Below, piece by piece: positions 46,261 to 54,722 of a stretch of DNA of 64,000 nt. Position numbers and translations under genes: made by a program. The notes under the pieces were generated by a model, which did not search any database, was not told the origin of the DNA, and saw nothing but the letters and a program-made list of their open reading frames with translations. Each line of letters begins with the position of its first letter. Position 1 is the stretch's first letter. Source of the DNA: Bacillota bacterium (GTDB lineage: Bacteria; Bacillota; Clostridia; Lachnospirales; Lachnospiraceae); NCBI GenBank assembly GCA_023410575.1, contig JAEYPP010000074.1, forward strand, positions 11,294 to 75,293, in the 5' to 3' direction.

Positions 46261-47208
46261 ATGTCAAACTCATTAGCAATGTTTGCAGGTGGATGTTTCT
46301 GGTGTATGGTAAAGCCATTCGATCGTTTTGATGGTGTTCTCGATGTCATCGTAGGCTATACTGGAGGCACTGTAGAAAAACCAACATATGAACAAGTTTG
46401 CCAAGGAAATACGGGACATTACGAAGCTGTACAGATAACTTATAATGAACAACTACTTCCATATCGGGAATTGGTGGAAGCTTTCTTTATGAGTATTGAT
46501 CCTACCGATGAAGGTGGCCAGTTTCATGATCGGGGTAAAAGTTATCAAACTGCCGTATTTTATTATAACGAAGAACAAAAACGTATCGCTATGGAATATA
46601 AACAAGAATTAGAGAATAGAAACATATTTCATAAAAGAATCGTAACACCAATACTCCCTGCAGTTGAATTCTATCCAGCAGAAGAGTACCATCAAGACTA
46701 TTATAAAAAGAATTCTCTTCGATATCGACAATATTATGAAGCTTCTGGACGAAAACAATTCCTTGAATCCACATGGAAATCACCGTCCAAAGAAGAACTA
46801 AAACAAATATTAACCCCCCTGCAATACAAAGTAACACAAGAAAATGGAACCGAGCCCCCTTTTCAAAATGAGTATGACCATCATTTTGATGAAGGAATCT
46901 ATGTTGATATTGTAAGTAAAAAGCCTTTATTTTCCTCCAAAGATAAATATAATTCTGGTTGTGGATGGCCAGCCTTTACAAAGCCAATTAATAATGGCTA
47001 TGTTGATGAGAAGCGAGATCTTAGTCACGGCATGTTTCGAACCGAAGTTAGAAGCCACCACTCGGATTGCCACCTTGGTCATGTATTTACAGATGGTCCC
47101 AAAGAGACTGGTGGATTGCGATATTGTATCAATTCTGCAGCACTTGAATTTATTCCAAAGGATCAGATGGCAGAGCGTGGTTATGAAGAATATCTAAAAG
47201 ATTTATAG
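46261..47208 (+). CDS. msrAB: Fused peptide methionine sulfoxide reductase MsrA-MsrB
   Basis: The 315-residue protein joins MsrA (residues ~5-160) and MsrB (~180-315), which repair the S and R forms of methionine sulfoxide. MsrA has the catalytic GCFWC motif at residue 11-15. MsrB has SGCGWPAFTKPI, HSDCHLGHVFTDGP and the catalytic Cys in RYCINSAALEF. The zinc-binding CxxC pairs of some MsrB forms are absent. The start ATG follows AGGAGG. It stands alone with its own hairpin downstream, and protects proteins against oxidation. Confidence 0.96.
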   Translation: MSNSLAMFAGGCFWCMVKPFDRFDGVLDVIVGYTGGTVEKPTYEQVCQGNTGHYEAVQITYNEQLLPYRELVEAFFMSIDPTDEGGQFHDRGKSYQTAVFYYNEEQKRIAMEYKQELENRNIFHKRIVTPILPAVEFYPAEEYHQDYYKKNSLRYRQYYEASGRKQFLESTWKSPSKEELKQILTPLQYKVTQENGTEPPFQNEYDHHFDEGIYVDIVSKKPLFSSKDKYNSGCGWPAFTKPINNGYVDEKRDLSHGMFRTEVRSHHSDCHLGHVFTDGPKETGGLRYCINSAALEFIPKDQMAERGYEEYLKDL

Positions 47209-47219
47209 ATACCTAATTA

Positions 47220-47252
47220 GGCAGAAAACTCTCATTGAAGAGTGTTCTACCC
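47220..47252 (+). terminator. Repeat C terminator hairpin, copy 2
   Basis: GGCAGAAAACTCT and AGAGTGTTCTACCC form an imperfect stem with the loop CATTGA. It and the following CATTCATTATCCG closely match the copy at 45289. It lies 11 bases past the msrAB stop codon. Confidence 0.6.
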
Positions 47253-47291
47253 ATTCATTATCCGATAGATTTATAATTGACACATCCTAAT

Positions 47292-48278
47292 CTAATTAAT
47301 ACAAGAGCACTGACTATAATTCGCGCATTGTTTACAATTAGAACACGATTTGCTACTACCAATATTTTCCCGAAGAAAACTACTTTCAAAGTAGTTTTCT
47401 TCTCTTGAATAGCGATGCAGCTTTTGATTGCTGTCAATAACTACAACATAATCCTCCATAATTTGTATCTCAATGGGTACTACTTCATATAAATCGTAAT
47501 CCAGTAAACTCCTCTTTTTTTTCGGTTTTATACGTTCTACTATCTTTTGAGTCATTCGATTTACAATCAATATTCCTGATAACATAGTGAAAAAGCGAAT
47601 GACATTTCCATCTAAATCAAAACGTATTGAATTATCATCACCATGTATTCCAACAGGATAAGGATTATAGGCTAGGTAAGAACCAATGGAAGTATGGATT
47701 AGTTTCATCTGAGACGGTTCAAGTGTTTCAATACTTCCATTTGGGTAAAATGTAATTCCTATTCTAACATTCCATTTCCCTATCGTTGAATCTACAAGCA
47801 ACACCTCATTATTAGCAAACGTAAGACCTTTTACTTGGCCAGTTTCATAGAATGTATAACACATAATTTTATGATTCACTAATATCCCATTAATCTCTTT
47901 CGATACCATAGGAACCAACTTTAATTCCTCTTCCTCTGTCCAATAAGCATTTATCCCACCATATCGTGGAAATACACGATGAATAGAACCTGATTCGTAA
48001 AAAGTGACTAGTTCTGCTTTTAAAGTACCAAGAGTAGTCTCAATTGGCGTCTGCTCTTGTAGATAGATGCTTTTTATATTGCCCGAAGCATAAAACGTAA
48101 TCGAATTACGATATTTATCCCTTATCCCACTATAATCAAACTTAGGGATTAAGCTTCCACATGGAGTACTAAAATATACAGGTGATGTACAAATACATTC
48201 TTTTAATGTACCATTTTCATAAAATTCAGCTCGATCCATTTCTTCATATCTTCTAGTTTCAGCTATTCTACCTTCCAT
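47292..48278 (-). CDS. MORN-like repeat protein with a Cys-rich tail, last gene of the nif unit
   Basis: The 328-residue protein contains about six divergent MORN-type units: FYENGTLKE, FYASGNIKSI, FYESGSIHRV, FYETGQVKGL and FYPNGSIETL, plus FDLDGNVIRF. A basic segment (RIKPKKKRSLLDYDLYEVV) follows, and the tail CSNCKQCANYSQCSC gives six Cys in 15 residues. The ATG at 48278 is six bases after GGTG; four residues upstream is a GTG. It is transcribed in the nif direction 91 bases after nifV-alpha. It may bind a metal or Fe-S cluster and could be a nif accessory protein, but this is inference. Confidence 0.65.
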   Translation of the reverse strand: MEGRIAETRRYEEMDRAEFYENGTLKECICTSPVYFSTPCGSLIPKFDYSGIRDKYRNSITFYASGNIKSIYLQEQTPIETTLGTLKAELVTFYESGSIHRVFPRYGGINAYWTEEEELKLVPMVSKEINGILVNHKIMCYTFYETGQVKGLTFANNEVLLVDSTIGKWNVRIGITFYPNGSIETLEPSQMKLIHTSIGSYLAYNPYPVGIHGDDNSIRFDLDGNVIRFFTMLSGILIVNRMTQKIVERIKPKKKRSLLDYDLYEVVPIEIQIMEDYVVVIDSNQKLHRYSREENYFESSFLRENIGSSKSCSNCKQCANYSQCSCIN

Positions 48279-48369
48279 ATAAATCACCACACCTCGTTAC
48301 CTCTTTCTCGCACAATAGACCCTAATTTCTTACGACTCCAATTTGTGTAGACATTTTCGCATCTTAATT

Positions 48370-49191
48370 CTAGATAATTCTATTACTAAATATATCAAGT
48401 AGCGTGTTCTCCGCATGATATAGTTCCGCTTTATTAATCTCTAATGAAAAGCTATGATAGACTGCCTGTGCAAAACTTCGTAAATCACAATTACCACTAC
48501 GTTCTCCAATACCGAGTAAAGTACAATCAACATAATCAGCACCAGCTTTTACGCTTGCTATCGAATTGGCAATAGCCATCCCCAGATCATTATGGGCATG
48601 GAATTCTAAATCAATATCAACACATTCAAGTATATTTGTAATCATTTGGCTTGTTTTTGTTGGTGTTAACACCCCTACGGTATCCGCAATTCTAATTGTG
48701 TGTCCCCCATTTTGTTTGATGATTCTCGCCAACTCAATCAAGAATCCCTCATCTGCTCTCGATGAATCTTCGAATCCTATCGTGACGTCAATGTTATTGG
48801 ACAAAATCAGTTCCATGAAGTCCTTCACTTGTTTTATGATCCATGCTTTGTTTTTCCTCAGTTTGCTATAAATATGTACATAAGAAACTGGAACTGCAAT
48901 ATGAATAATATCCGGTCTACAAGCAATAGCTCTTTTTACATCCACTTCATTTGCCCTGCTCCATACTGACATTTTAGCATTCTGTAATATACTTTTTACT
49001 CTATGAAAATACTCTTCCTCTTCAATTCCCATACTCGGAATGCCAGCTTCAATTTCGTAAACCCCGATACGATCCAACAGTTTTGCAATCTGTACCTTAT
49101 CCTCTACCGTTAGAGCTACTCCAGGCCTTTGTTCACCGTCACGAAGGGTTGTATCAATGATCTTGATTGTTTTCTCCATCTTTCCTCGCAT
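48370..49191 (-). CDS. nifV(alpha): Homocitrate synthase alpha subunit (catalytic TIM barrel)
   Basis: The 273-residue protein is the catalytic half of a split homocitrate synthase. It has the HMGL-like signature IIDTTLRDGEQRPGV near residue 10 (Arg and Asp for catalysis), RIADTVGVLTP and LEFHAHNDLGMAIAN with the metal-binding HxH. It lacks the C-terminal accessory domain found in full NifV (about 380 residues), which is in the adjacent omega gene. The order omega-alpha is that of Clostridium pasteurianum. ATG 49191 is taken with GGTGGCGGA before it; an ATG four codons on is possible. Homocitrate is a component of FeMo-co. Confidence 0.92.
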   Translation of the reverse strand: MRGKMEKTIKIIDTTLRDGEQRPGVALTVEDKVQIAKLLDRIGVYEIEAGIPSMGIEEEEYFHRVKSILQNAKMSVWSRANEVDVKRAIACRPDIIHIAVPVSYVHIYSKLRKNKAWIIKQVKDFMELILSNNIDVTIGFEDSSRADEGFLIELARIIKQNGGHTIRIADTVGVLTPTKTSQMITNILECVDIDLEFHAHNDLGMAIANSIASVKAGADYVDCTLLGIGERSGNCDLRSFAQAVYHSFSLEINKAELYHAENTLLDIFSNRII

Positions 49192-49222
49192 TCCGCCACC
49201 AATAGCAGCTTAAATGATATGA

Positions 49223-50191
49223 TTATAGAGTATTCTCACATACCTCTTCATACAGATGTAAAAATTCGCTCTCAGTTATACTATTTCGTTTCTGCACACT
49301 TTTACACCTCACCTTATTAAGTAACTCCAATATTTTCTCATATTCCAGAGGTTCTAGTCTTAACTCTTTGCACTTGGTAACTATCGATTTACTTCCAGAA
49401 TGTTTTCCTAATACAATTTCAGTTTTTTTCCCTAGTTTCTCTGGTGGATATGCTACATAATTCATAGGATTCTTAAGATACCCATCCACATGGACTCCAG
49501 ATTCTACTTGAAATATTTTATCACCAATGATAGGTTTAAAACTCTCTATCTTTTTTTGTATGATTTCTTCCAACCATGCTTTCAGCTTAATAAAACCATG
49601 AAAAGATTGATTTGGTTTATACCTTTTTGTTATATTTAGTGCCATATACACTTCCTCGGTAGCTGCTTTTCCCCCACATCCTGCAAATGCCACATTTACA
49701 ATCTCACCATAATTAATGATCCATTCCACAGCTATTGCAGTTGCGCAAAAAAATAAATCTTCTGGACAAAGTATGACACGTTTAGAGTTGAAAACCTTCT
49801 TAATCTCTTGAAAAACATAGATATAATCGTAGCACAATACATCATCTAATCCCGTAATTCTAACCTGCTCCCAATCACCCTTATCTCGTATGTATAACAG
49901 CTCTTTCACATCGTTCATCTGTATCTCATGAATCACCTTTTCCTGTTGATGATACGCATTCTGAAAGTATCGATACACGCCAATGTAGTCATATGTTGTT
50001 TCATATGGTTCTAAATGTAAATAAAACTTAAACCCCTCGGGTAACACTTTTAAAATATGATATACTTTTTTTGAAATCTCCAACTCATCAATTCCTATTT
50101 CCTTCATATAAGAACAATACTCAAGAATTTGTTCCTTAGTTATATCATATTCATCCAATAGAGCTAATGTAGAATCAATTAATTTAATCAC
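49223..50191 (-). CDS. nifV(omega): Homocitrate synthase omega subunit (degenerate barrel plus accessory domain)
   Basis: The 322-residue protein begins like the HMGL barrel but has lost its catalytic signature: the first strand reads IKLIDSTLALLDEYD instead of DTTLRDGEQ. The C-terminal half (DKIFQVESGVHVDGYLKNP, YVAYPPEKLGKKTEIVLGKHSGSKSI) is the subdomain that follows the barrel in NifV and isopropylmalate synthases. It should form the synthase together with the alpha subunit, whose gene is 31 bases downstream. The start is GTG, eight bases after GGAGGG. No other catalytic residues can be expected here. Confidence 0.9.
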   Translation of the reverse strand: MIKLIDSTLALLDEYDITKEQILEYCSYMKEIGIDELEISKKVYHILKVLPEGFKFYLHLEPYETTYDYIGVYRYFQNAYHQQEKVIHEIQMNDVKELLYIRDKGDWEQVRITGLDDVLCYDYIYVFQEIKKVFNSKRVILCPEDLFFCATAIAVEWIINYGEIVNVAFAGCGGKAATEEVYMALNITKRYKPNQSFHGFIKLKAWLEEIIQKKIESFKPIIGDKIFQVESGVHVDGYLKNPMNYVAYPPEKLGKKTEIVLGKHSGSKSIVTKCKELRLEPLEYEKILELLNKVRCKSVQKRNSITESEFLHLYEEVCENTL

Positions 50192-50226
50192 AAGCGCTCC
50201 CTCCTTTATTCGCTAGTCTCGCATAA

Positions 50227-50535
50227 CTAAATTCTATATTCCTCCACTGGACTTCCTCCTTCAAAGTGTTCATCAAAAATCCGCCCTACTTTTTCTAACG
50301 TAACATTACCATACCAAACACCCTCTGGATATACTACTACAATTGGTCCTTTGTCACAGATACCAAAGCATCCGGTATTGTTTACTACTACCTGAGACGA
50401 TAAATCTCTCTCTTCGATTTCCTCCATAAATAAACGAACTAAGTCCACGGAACCATTTTGATAACAATATCCCTTTTGCTGTCCAGTAATTCTACAACTA
50501 GTACAAATAAATACGTGATATTTCGGTTGAACCAT
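50227..50535 (-). CDS. [2Fe-2S] ferredoxin, thioredoxin-like fold
   Basis: This 102-residue protein has five cysteines at 11, 14, 24, 56 and 60, in the pattern FICTSCR, GYCYQ and NNTGCFGICDKGP. These positions equal those of the well-studied Clostridium pasteurianum [2Fe-2S] ferredoxin, which was found to bind the MoFe protein. The location between nifN-B and nifV also fits a nitrogenase role. It may carry electrons in nitrogenase assembly or turnover. The ATG is preceded by AAAGGAG. It is soluble and cytoplasmic. Confidence 0.9.
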   Translation of the reverse strand: MVQPKYHVFICTSCRITGQQKGYCYQNGSVDLVRLFMEEIEERDLSSQVVVNNTGCFGICDKGPIVVVYPEGVWYGNVTLEKVGRIFDEHFEGGSPVEEYRI

Positions 50536-50571
50536 AATACTTCACTCCTTTCTTTCAATCAATGAACCTTT

Positions 50572-53199
50572 TTATAAAGACTCTACAGCATCCTTTATGA
50601 CATCTTCGACTTTTCCAAATGTAATAAAAACCTTAATACCTTTGTTCATAAGCTGCTGTTTTGGACTCGCCCCAATTCTCATCACAATAACACCAATACA
50701 ATCTTCAATTGTTTTTAGTATACTCTGAATCTTCATATCATGATCTTGACAGTCCTCAGCACCATAGCAATATTTTTCAATCATTCTACGTTCCTTAAGA
50801 ACAATACTATCCGATTCACATTCGTAGATATAAAACTCTGTAACATGACCAAAATGTTCATCTACTAAGTCTCCAGTTTTTGATGCGACAGCAAAACGAT
50901 ATTTCTTCGTAGCCTTCGTAGAAGTCAAACGACTAGAACATCCACTAAATTCATTGGATATATCATGATCAAGCGTACCGATGGCATCTGCACGACATTG
51001 TCTGCAATGATACATCTGTTTCATAATCAAGCTACATTCTTTGCGAATCTCATTAATTTCTTTATTCGAAGTCTCTGGTAAATTCTCAAAAATACTTCCT
51101 TTAACTTGAATAAATGGCATAATATTCGTTATATAAACACCGATTTTCTTCATCACTGTAACAATCTGAGGGATATGTGTATCATTAATTCCTTTTAAGG
51201 TTACAATATTCACTTTACACACAACACCCATTTGTACTAGCATCTGAAGTCCACTTAACTGATTTGCTATGAGAATTGCAGCTCCCGCCTCACCTTCCAA
51301 TTTCATCCCATTGTAGGTTATGTATTGATAGATAGCTGCTCCAACCTTGATATCTACTGCATTTACAGTTACAGTCACGTGGGTAACAGAACACTCTACT
51401 AGCTCCTTCGCATACATAGGAAGCATAAGTCCATTGGTTGAGAGACAAAATGTAACATCAGGATCGTATTCACGTATCAACTGTAAAGTTTGCTTCGTTT
51501 CCTTCCAATTGGCTAATGCATCACCAGGACCTGCAATTCCTACAACCGTAAGATTGGGAACTCTCTCTTTTACCTCTTTATACTTCTTAAGTGCCTCGTT
51601 TGGAGTAAGTACTTTCGTCGTAACTCCAGGTCGGCTTTCATTAGGACAATCAAATTTACGAACACAATAATTACATTGAATATTACAGTGAGGAGCTACT
51701 GGTAAGTGCATTCTTGCACAATCTGAGCCACAACCATGAAAGCAAGGATGTGTTTTCGTTTTTCCCTCTATGTTTATGGAAGAATGTGTTTTCTCATAGC
51801 TTATGCTTTCAGAAGATTGTTTATAATATTTGTCATACAAGTTCATTCGAAAGTTACGTTCCTCTCTACTTAATAAAGCATTGGCAATATCATCAAGAAA
51901 AGTCAGCGTACCCTCATATCCAAACATCGCTAATCTTTGGCCTCCAACTCGATCATGGATTGGGAAGCCTCTCCTAACGAGCGGAATGCCTAATAACTCT
52001 TCCATACGCCTTCCATCGGAATTACCAATGAGTAGATTACTCGCCAGTTCTCTTGATACTTCTTCGATCTTCTTAAAATCGATATCATCTAAAATTTCAT
52101 ATTGATTAATGAGATATCTTTTTGCAATCTCATCAATCTCTTCCTTAAGAAGTACCGTCAATTGTTTGCATACTCCACCAGTAGCTACGACAAGTGGCAT
52201 AACTCCATTCTCTACACAGAGCCTTACTGTACTTATTACAAAATCAGGCTCACCAAAGATAGTTGCTCTTCCACTACCACAATATTTATGAGAGTCAACC
52301 ATAGCGTCAAGAAGCCGCCCCCTCTCTTTTTGAATCTTCTCTTTCATTGGTCGATTGCTAATCTTTGAAAGACACTCATAAAAAGCATCGTTGTATCTTA
52401 ATCCAATTGGATGACCTAATTTTATGTATGGTACTCCATATTCTTCTTGCAAGTATGCTCCAGGAGAATATTCTAAATTCACATTCGTCAGTTCAATCGT
52501 CAATTTAGCACCGGCCATCGTCTTAATCTCTTCGATGGAAGTACCTTCCATTGGAAGGCGTTCATAGTTTCTTTTTAATGCTCCGTCTAAGTTATCTGAT
52601 ACATCAGGAAATAAAATTATATCAATACCAAATTCAGCAAATGCTTCCTTAAGGAATCTAGCATCTCTTGGTGAGATGCTACTTACTATTACATTTACTT
52701 TCTCATGCTTTGTCTGATTCTGTGGTACATGCTCAAGTATACTACACAAGGTTCTCATATAACCTTCAAACTGAGTTCCTCCATATCCAGGTGTATGTAC
52801 AGGAATTACCGTAATCTCTTTATACTCTGGATATTGTTCATAGAAGTTGTATATAATTCTTTGAACATCTTCTCCAATTGTTTCTGCTAAACATGTCGTT
52901 GCCACTCCAATCACTTCTGGCTGATATAATTCAATTAGGTTTTTTAATCCTTCGATTAAATTCTTTTCACCTCCATAGACAGTACCATGTTCCGTAAGTG
53001 AAGAGGAAGCCACATCCACTGGCTCATTGTAATGGGTTGCCATATGTCTTCGTATGTAAGTTGCACAGCCTTGAGAACCATGTAAGATTGTCATACATTT
53101 TTTTATCCCATAAAAGGCCATTACCGAGCCCATCGGCATACACATCTTACATGGATTTACATTCAAATTCACGAGAGACGAAATTGATTTTTTTTTCAT
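50572..53199 (-). CDS. nifN-B: NifN-NifB fusion protein
   Basis: The 875-residue protein joins two FeMo-co assembly proteins. Residues ~1-450 are NifN (NPCKMCMPMGSVMAFYGIKKC, ILHGSQGCATYIRRH, GVATTCLAETIGED). Residues ~485-760 are NifB, a radical-SAM enzyme with its CxxxCxxC in HCNIQCNYC near residue 503, preceded by HPCFHGCGSDCARMHLPVAP. The end, from RFAVASKTGDLVDEHFGHVTEFYIYE near 768, is a NifX/NafY-like cofactor-binding domain. NifB makes NifB-co, and NifN with NifE carries it to FeMo-co. The fusion is known from C. pasteurianum. ATG 53199 lies one base past the nifE stop codon, with GGAGG upstream. Confidence 0.95.
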   Translation of the reverse strand: MKKKSISSLVNLNVNPCKMCMPMGSVMAFYGIKKCMTILHGSQGCATYIRRHMATHYNEPVDVASSSLTEHGTVYGGEKNLIEGLKNLIELYQPEVIGVATTCLAETIGEDVQRIIYNFYEQYPEYKEITVIPVHTPGYGGTQFEGYMRTLCSILEHVPQNQTKHEKVNVIVSSISPRDARFLKEAFAEFGIDIILFPDVSDNLDGALKRNYERLPMEGTSIEEIKTMAGAKLTIELTNVNLEYSPGAYLQEEYGVPYIKLGHPIGLRYNDAFYECLSKISNRPMKEKIQKERGRLLDAMVDSHKYCGSGRATIFGEPDFVISTVRLCVENGVMPLVVATGGVCKQLTVLLKEEIDEIAKRYLINQYEILDDIDFKKIEEVSRELASNLLIGNSDGRRMEELLGIPLVRRGFPIHDRVGGQRLAMFGYEGTLTFLDDIANALLSREERNFRMNLYDKYYKQSSESISYEKTHSSINIEGKTKTHPCFHGCGSDCARMHLPVAPHCNIQCNYCVRKFDCPNESRPGVTTKVLTPNEALKKYKEVKERVPNLTVVGIAGPGDALANWKETKQTLQLIREYDPDVTFCLSTNGLMLPMYAKELVECSVTHVTVTVNAVDIKVGAAIYQYITYNGMKLEGEAGAAILIANQLSGLQMLVQMGVVCKVNIVTLKGINDTHIPQIVTVMKKIGVYITNIMPFIQVKGSIFENLPETSNKEINEIRKECSLIMKQMYHCRQCRADAIGTLDHDISNEFSGCSSRLTSTKATKKYRFAVASKTGDLVDEHFGHVTEFYIYECESDSIVLKERRMIEKYCYGAEDCQDHDMKIQSILKTIEDCIGVIVMRIGASPKQQLMNKGIKVFITFGKVEDVIKDAVESL

Positions 53200-53200
53200 A

Positions 53201-54577
53201 TTAATTTGCCTCCTTTTCTTTGATATACTGCCATACTGGGTTGTTTATGCTGTGATTAATCTCCTTTGTAAAATTAATAACACCTTCAAAACCTGCCAAT
53301 GGATGCTTTCTTTCATGATTATGGTCACAGAATGCAATTCCCATCTTATAGGCCAATGGTCGTTCCTTAACACCACCTACTAAGAGGTCTACTTCCTTTT
53401 CCTTCATAAAGCTCTCAAGCTCAGCTGGATTGGCATCATCAAGTATTATCGTATCCTCATCCACAAGGCTTTCGATCATTTCATATTCGTCCTTCTTCCC
53501 AGTTTGTGTTCCAACCAATACTGTTTTCATGCCAAGTGACTGAAATTGTCGTATAAGAGAAATGGCTTTGAAACCACCACCGACATAAATAGCAGCTCTT
53601 TTTCCTCGTAAGTTCTCTTTATATACTTCGATGAGATTCTTAGATTCCTTCGCTTTTCGCTCACAAAAGTCAATTGCTTTCTCAATCGTCTCTTTCTCTC
53701 CTAATGCATCCGCAATTCGTACGAGAGAGCTTTTTGTATCCTCTATTCCAAAAAAACTTACCTTGATAAATGGAATTCCCATCTCTTCTTCCATCTGCTT
53801 TGCAAGGTACGTACTCGATCCTGCACATTGAACAACATTTAATATAGCTTTGGGAGCCTGGATTAGCGATTCATAGGATGCGTCTCCTGTAAATGTAGAT
53901 ATAACAGAAACTCCAATTTCCTTAAGATAACTTTTTATTATCCATAGTTCCCCTGCCAAATTAAAATCACCTAAGATATTAATTCCTTTTACCTTTGGTT
54001 GATTCTTATATGGCCGAATCAGTTCCATGATTGCATTACATGCCATGCGATATCCAGTTGTTTTATTTCCAGAAAAACCAGGAGATCTTACAGGTATAAT
54101 TCTGACGTCATACATTAAGCTTACTTTTTTACATATCGCTTCCACGTCATCACCAATAACACCAACAATACAAGTTGCATAAACAAAAATTAACTTTGGT
54201 TTATGTGTATTAATTAACTCTACTAATGCATTTTCTAACTTTTTCTCTCCTCCAAATATGACATCCTGCTCCCTAAGATCCGTAGAAAAGCTATTACGAT
54301 AAACATCCTCCTGGCTACTTAAGCTACCACGTATATCCCATGTATAACTAGAGCAACCGATAGGACCATGCACTATGTGATATGCATCCGTAATTGGATT
54401 AAGTACCACTCTAGCTCCGCAATAAACACATGCTCTCTGACTTACAGCTCCTGAAACACTATTTGTATCACAACGAATACCATTGTTACAAAAGTCATGA
54501 AGACTTTTGTGTAATATGGACTCTTTTCGTTCTTCTAGCACACTTTTAGAGTCTATTGCTTCTCTTTGATTTACCAT
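53201..54577 (-). CDS. nifE: Nitrogenase cofactor scaffold NifE
   Basis: The 458-residue protein resembles NifD and forms the NifE2N2 scaffold where FeMo-co matures. Typical cluster cysteines are seen in QRACVYCGARVVLNPI, HGPIGCSSYTWDIRG and YATCIVGVIGDDVE, and the end has HPLAGFEGVINFTKEI. The ATG at 54577 is preceded by AAAGGCGTG; one TTG codon earlier is unlikely. It lies 145 bases after nifK, a gap with a strong hairpin, and is followed at once by nifN-B. Confidence 0.93.
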   Translation of the reverse strand: MVNQREAIDSKSVLEERKESILHKSLHDFCNNGIRCDTNSVSGAVSQRACVYCGARVVLNPITDAYHIVHGPIGCSSYTWDIRGSLSSQEDVYRNSFSTDLREQDVIFGGEKKLENALVELINTHKPKLIFVYATCIVGVIGDDVEAICKKVSLMYDVRIIPVRSPGFSGNKTTGYRMACNAIMELIRPYKNQPKVKGINILGDFNLAGELWIIKSYLKEIGVSVISTFTGDASYESLIQAPKAILNVVQCAGSSTYLAKQMEEEMGIPFIKVSFFGIEDTKSSLVRIADALGEKETIEKAIDFCERKAKESKNLIEVYKENLRGKRAAIYVGGGFKAISLIRQFQSLGMKTVLVGTQTGKKDEYEMIESLVDEDTIILDDANPAELESFMKEKEVDLLVGGVKERPLAYKMGIAFCDHNHERKHPLAGFEGVINFTKEINHSINNPVWQYIKEKEAN

Positions 54578-54652
54578 CAAATCACGCCTTTCTATTTTTC
54601 TTACTTACCCAAAATCATTGTTTCATAATCGAAAACCTATGCCACCTATAGC

Positions 54653-54710
54653 AAAAAAGCTAGAAAAGAAGAGTATTGTGACAACGTTGTCTAAATACTC
54701 TTCTTTTCTA
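54653..54710 (-). terminator. Intercistronic hairpin/terminator between nifK and nifE
   Basis: TAGAAAAGAAGAGTAT and ATACTCTTCTTTTCTA form a perfect 16-bp stem whose loop contains GACAACGTTGTC, itself a palindrome. On the minus strand TTTTTT (54653-54658) follows the stem two bases later. It begins 12 bases past the nifK stop codon. It could lower the amount of nifE and later genes compared with nifHDK. Confidence 0.75.
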
Positions 54711-54722
54711 TGCATTACGACA

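Noticed and set aside
51347..52368. Several open frames on the plus strand inside nifN-B
   Set aside because: They are antisense shadows of a strongly conserved gene, without ribosome binding sites.
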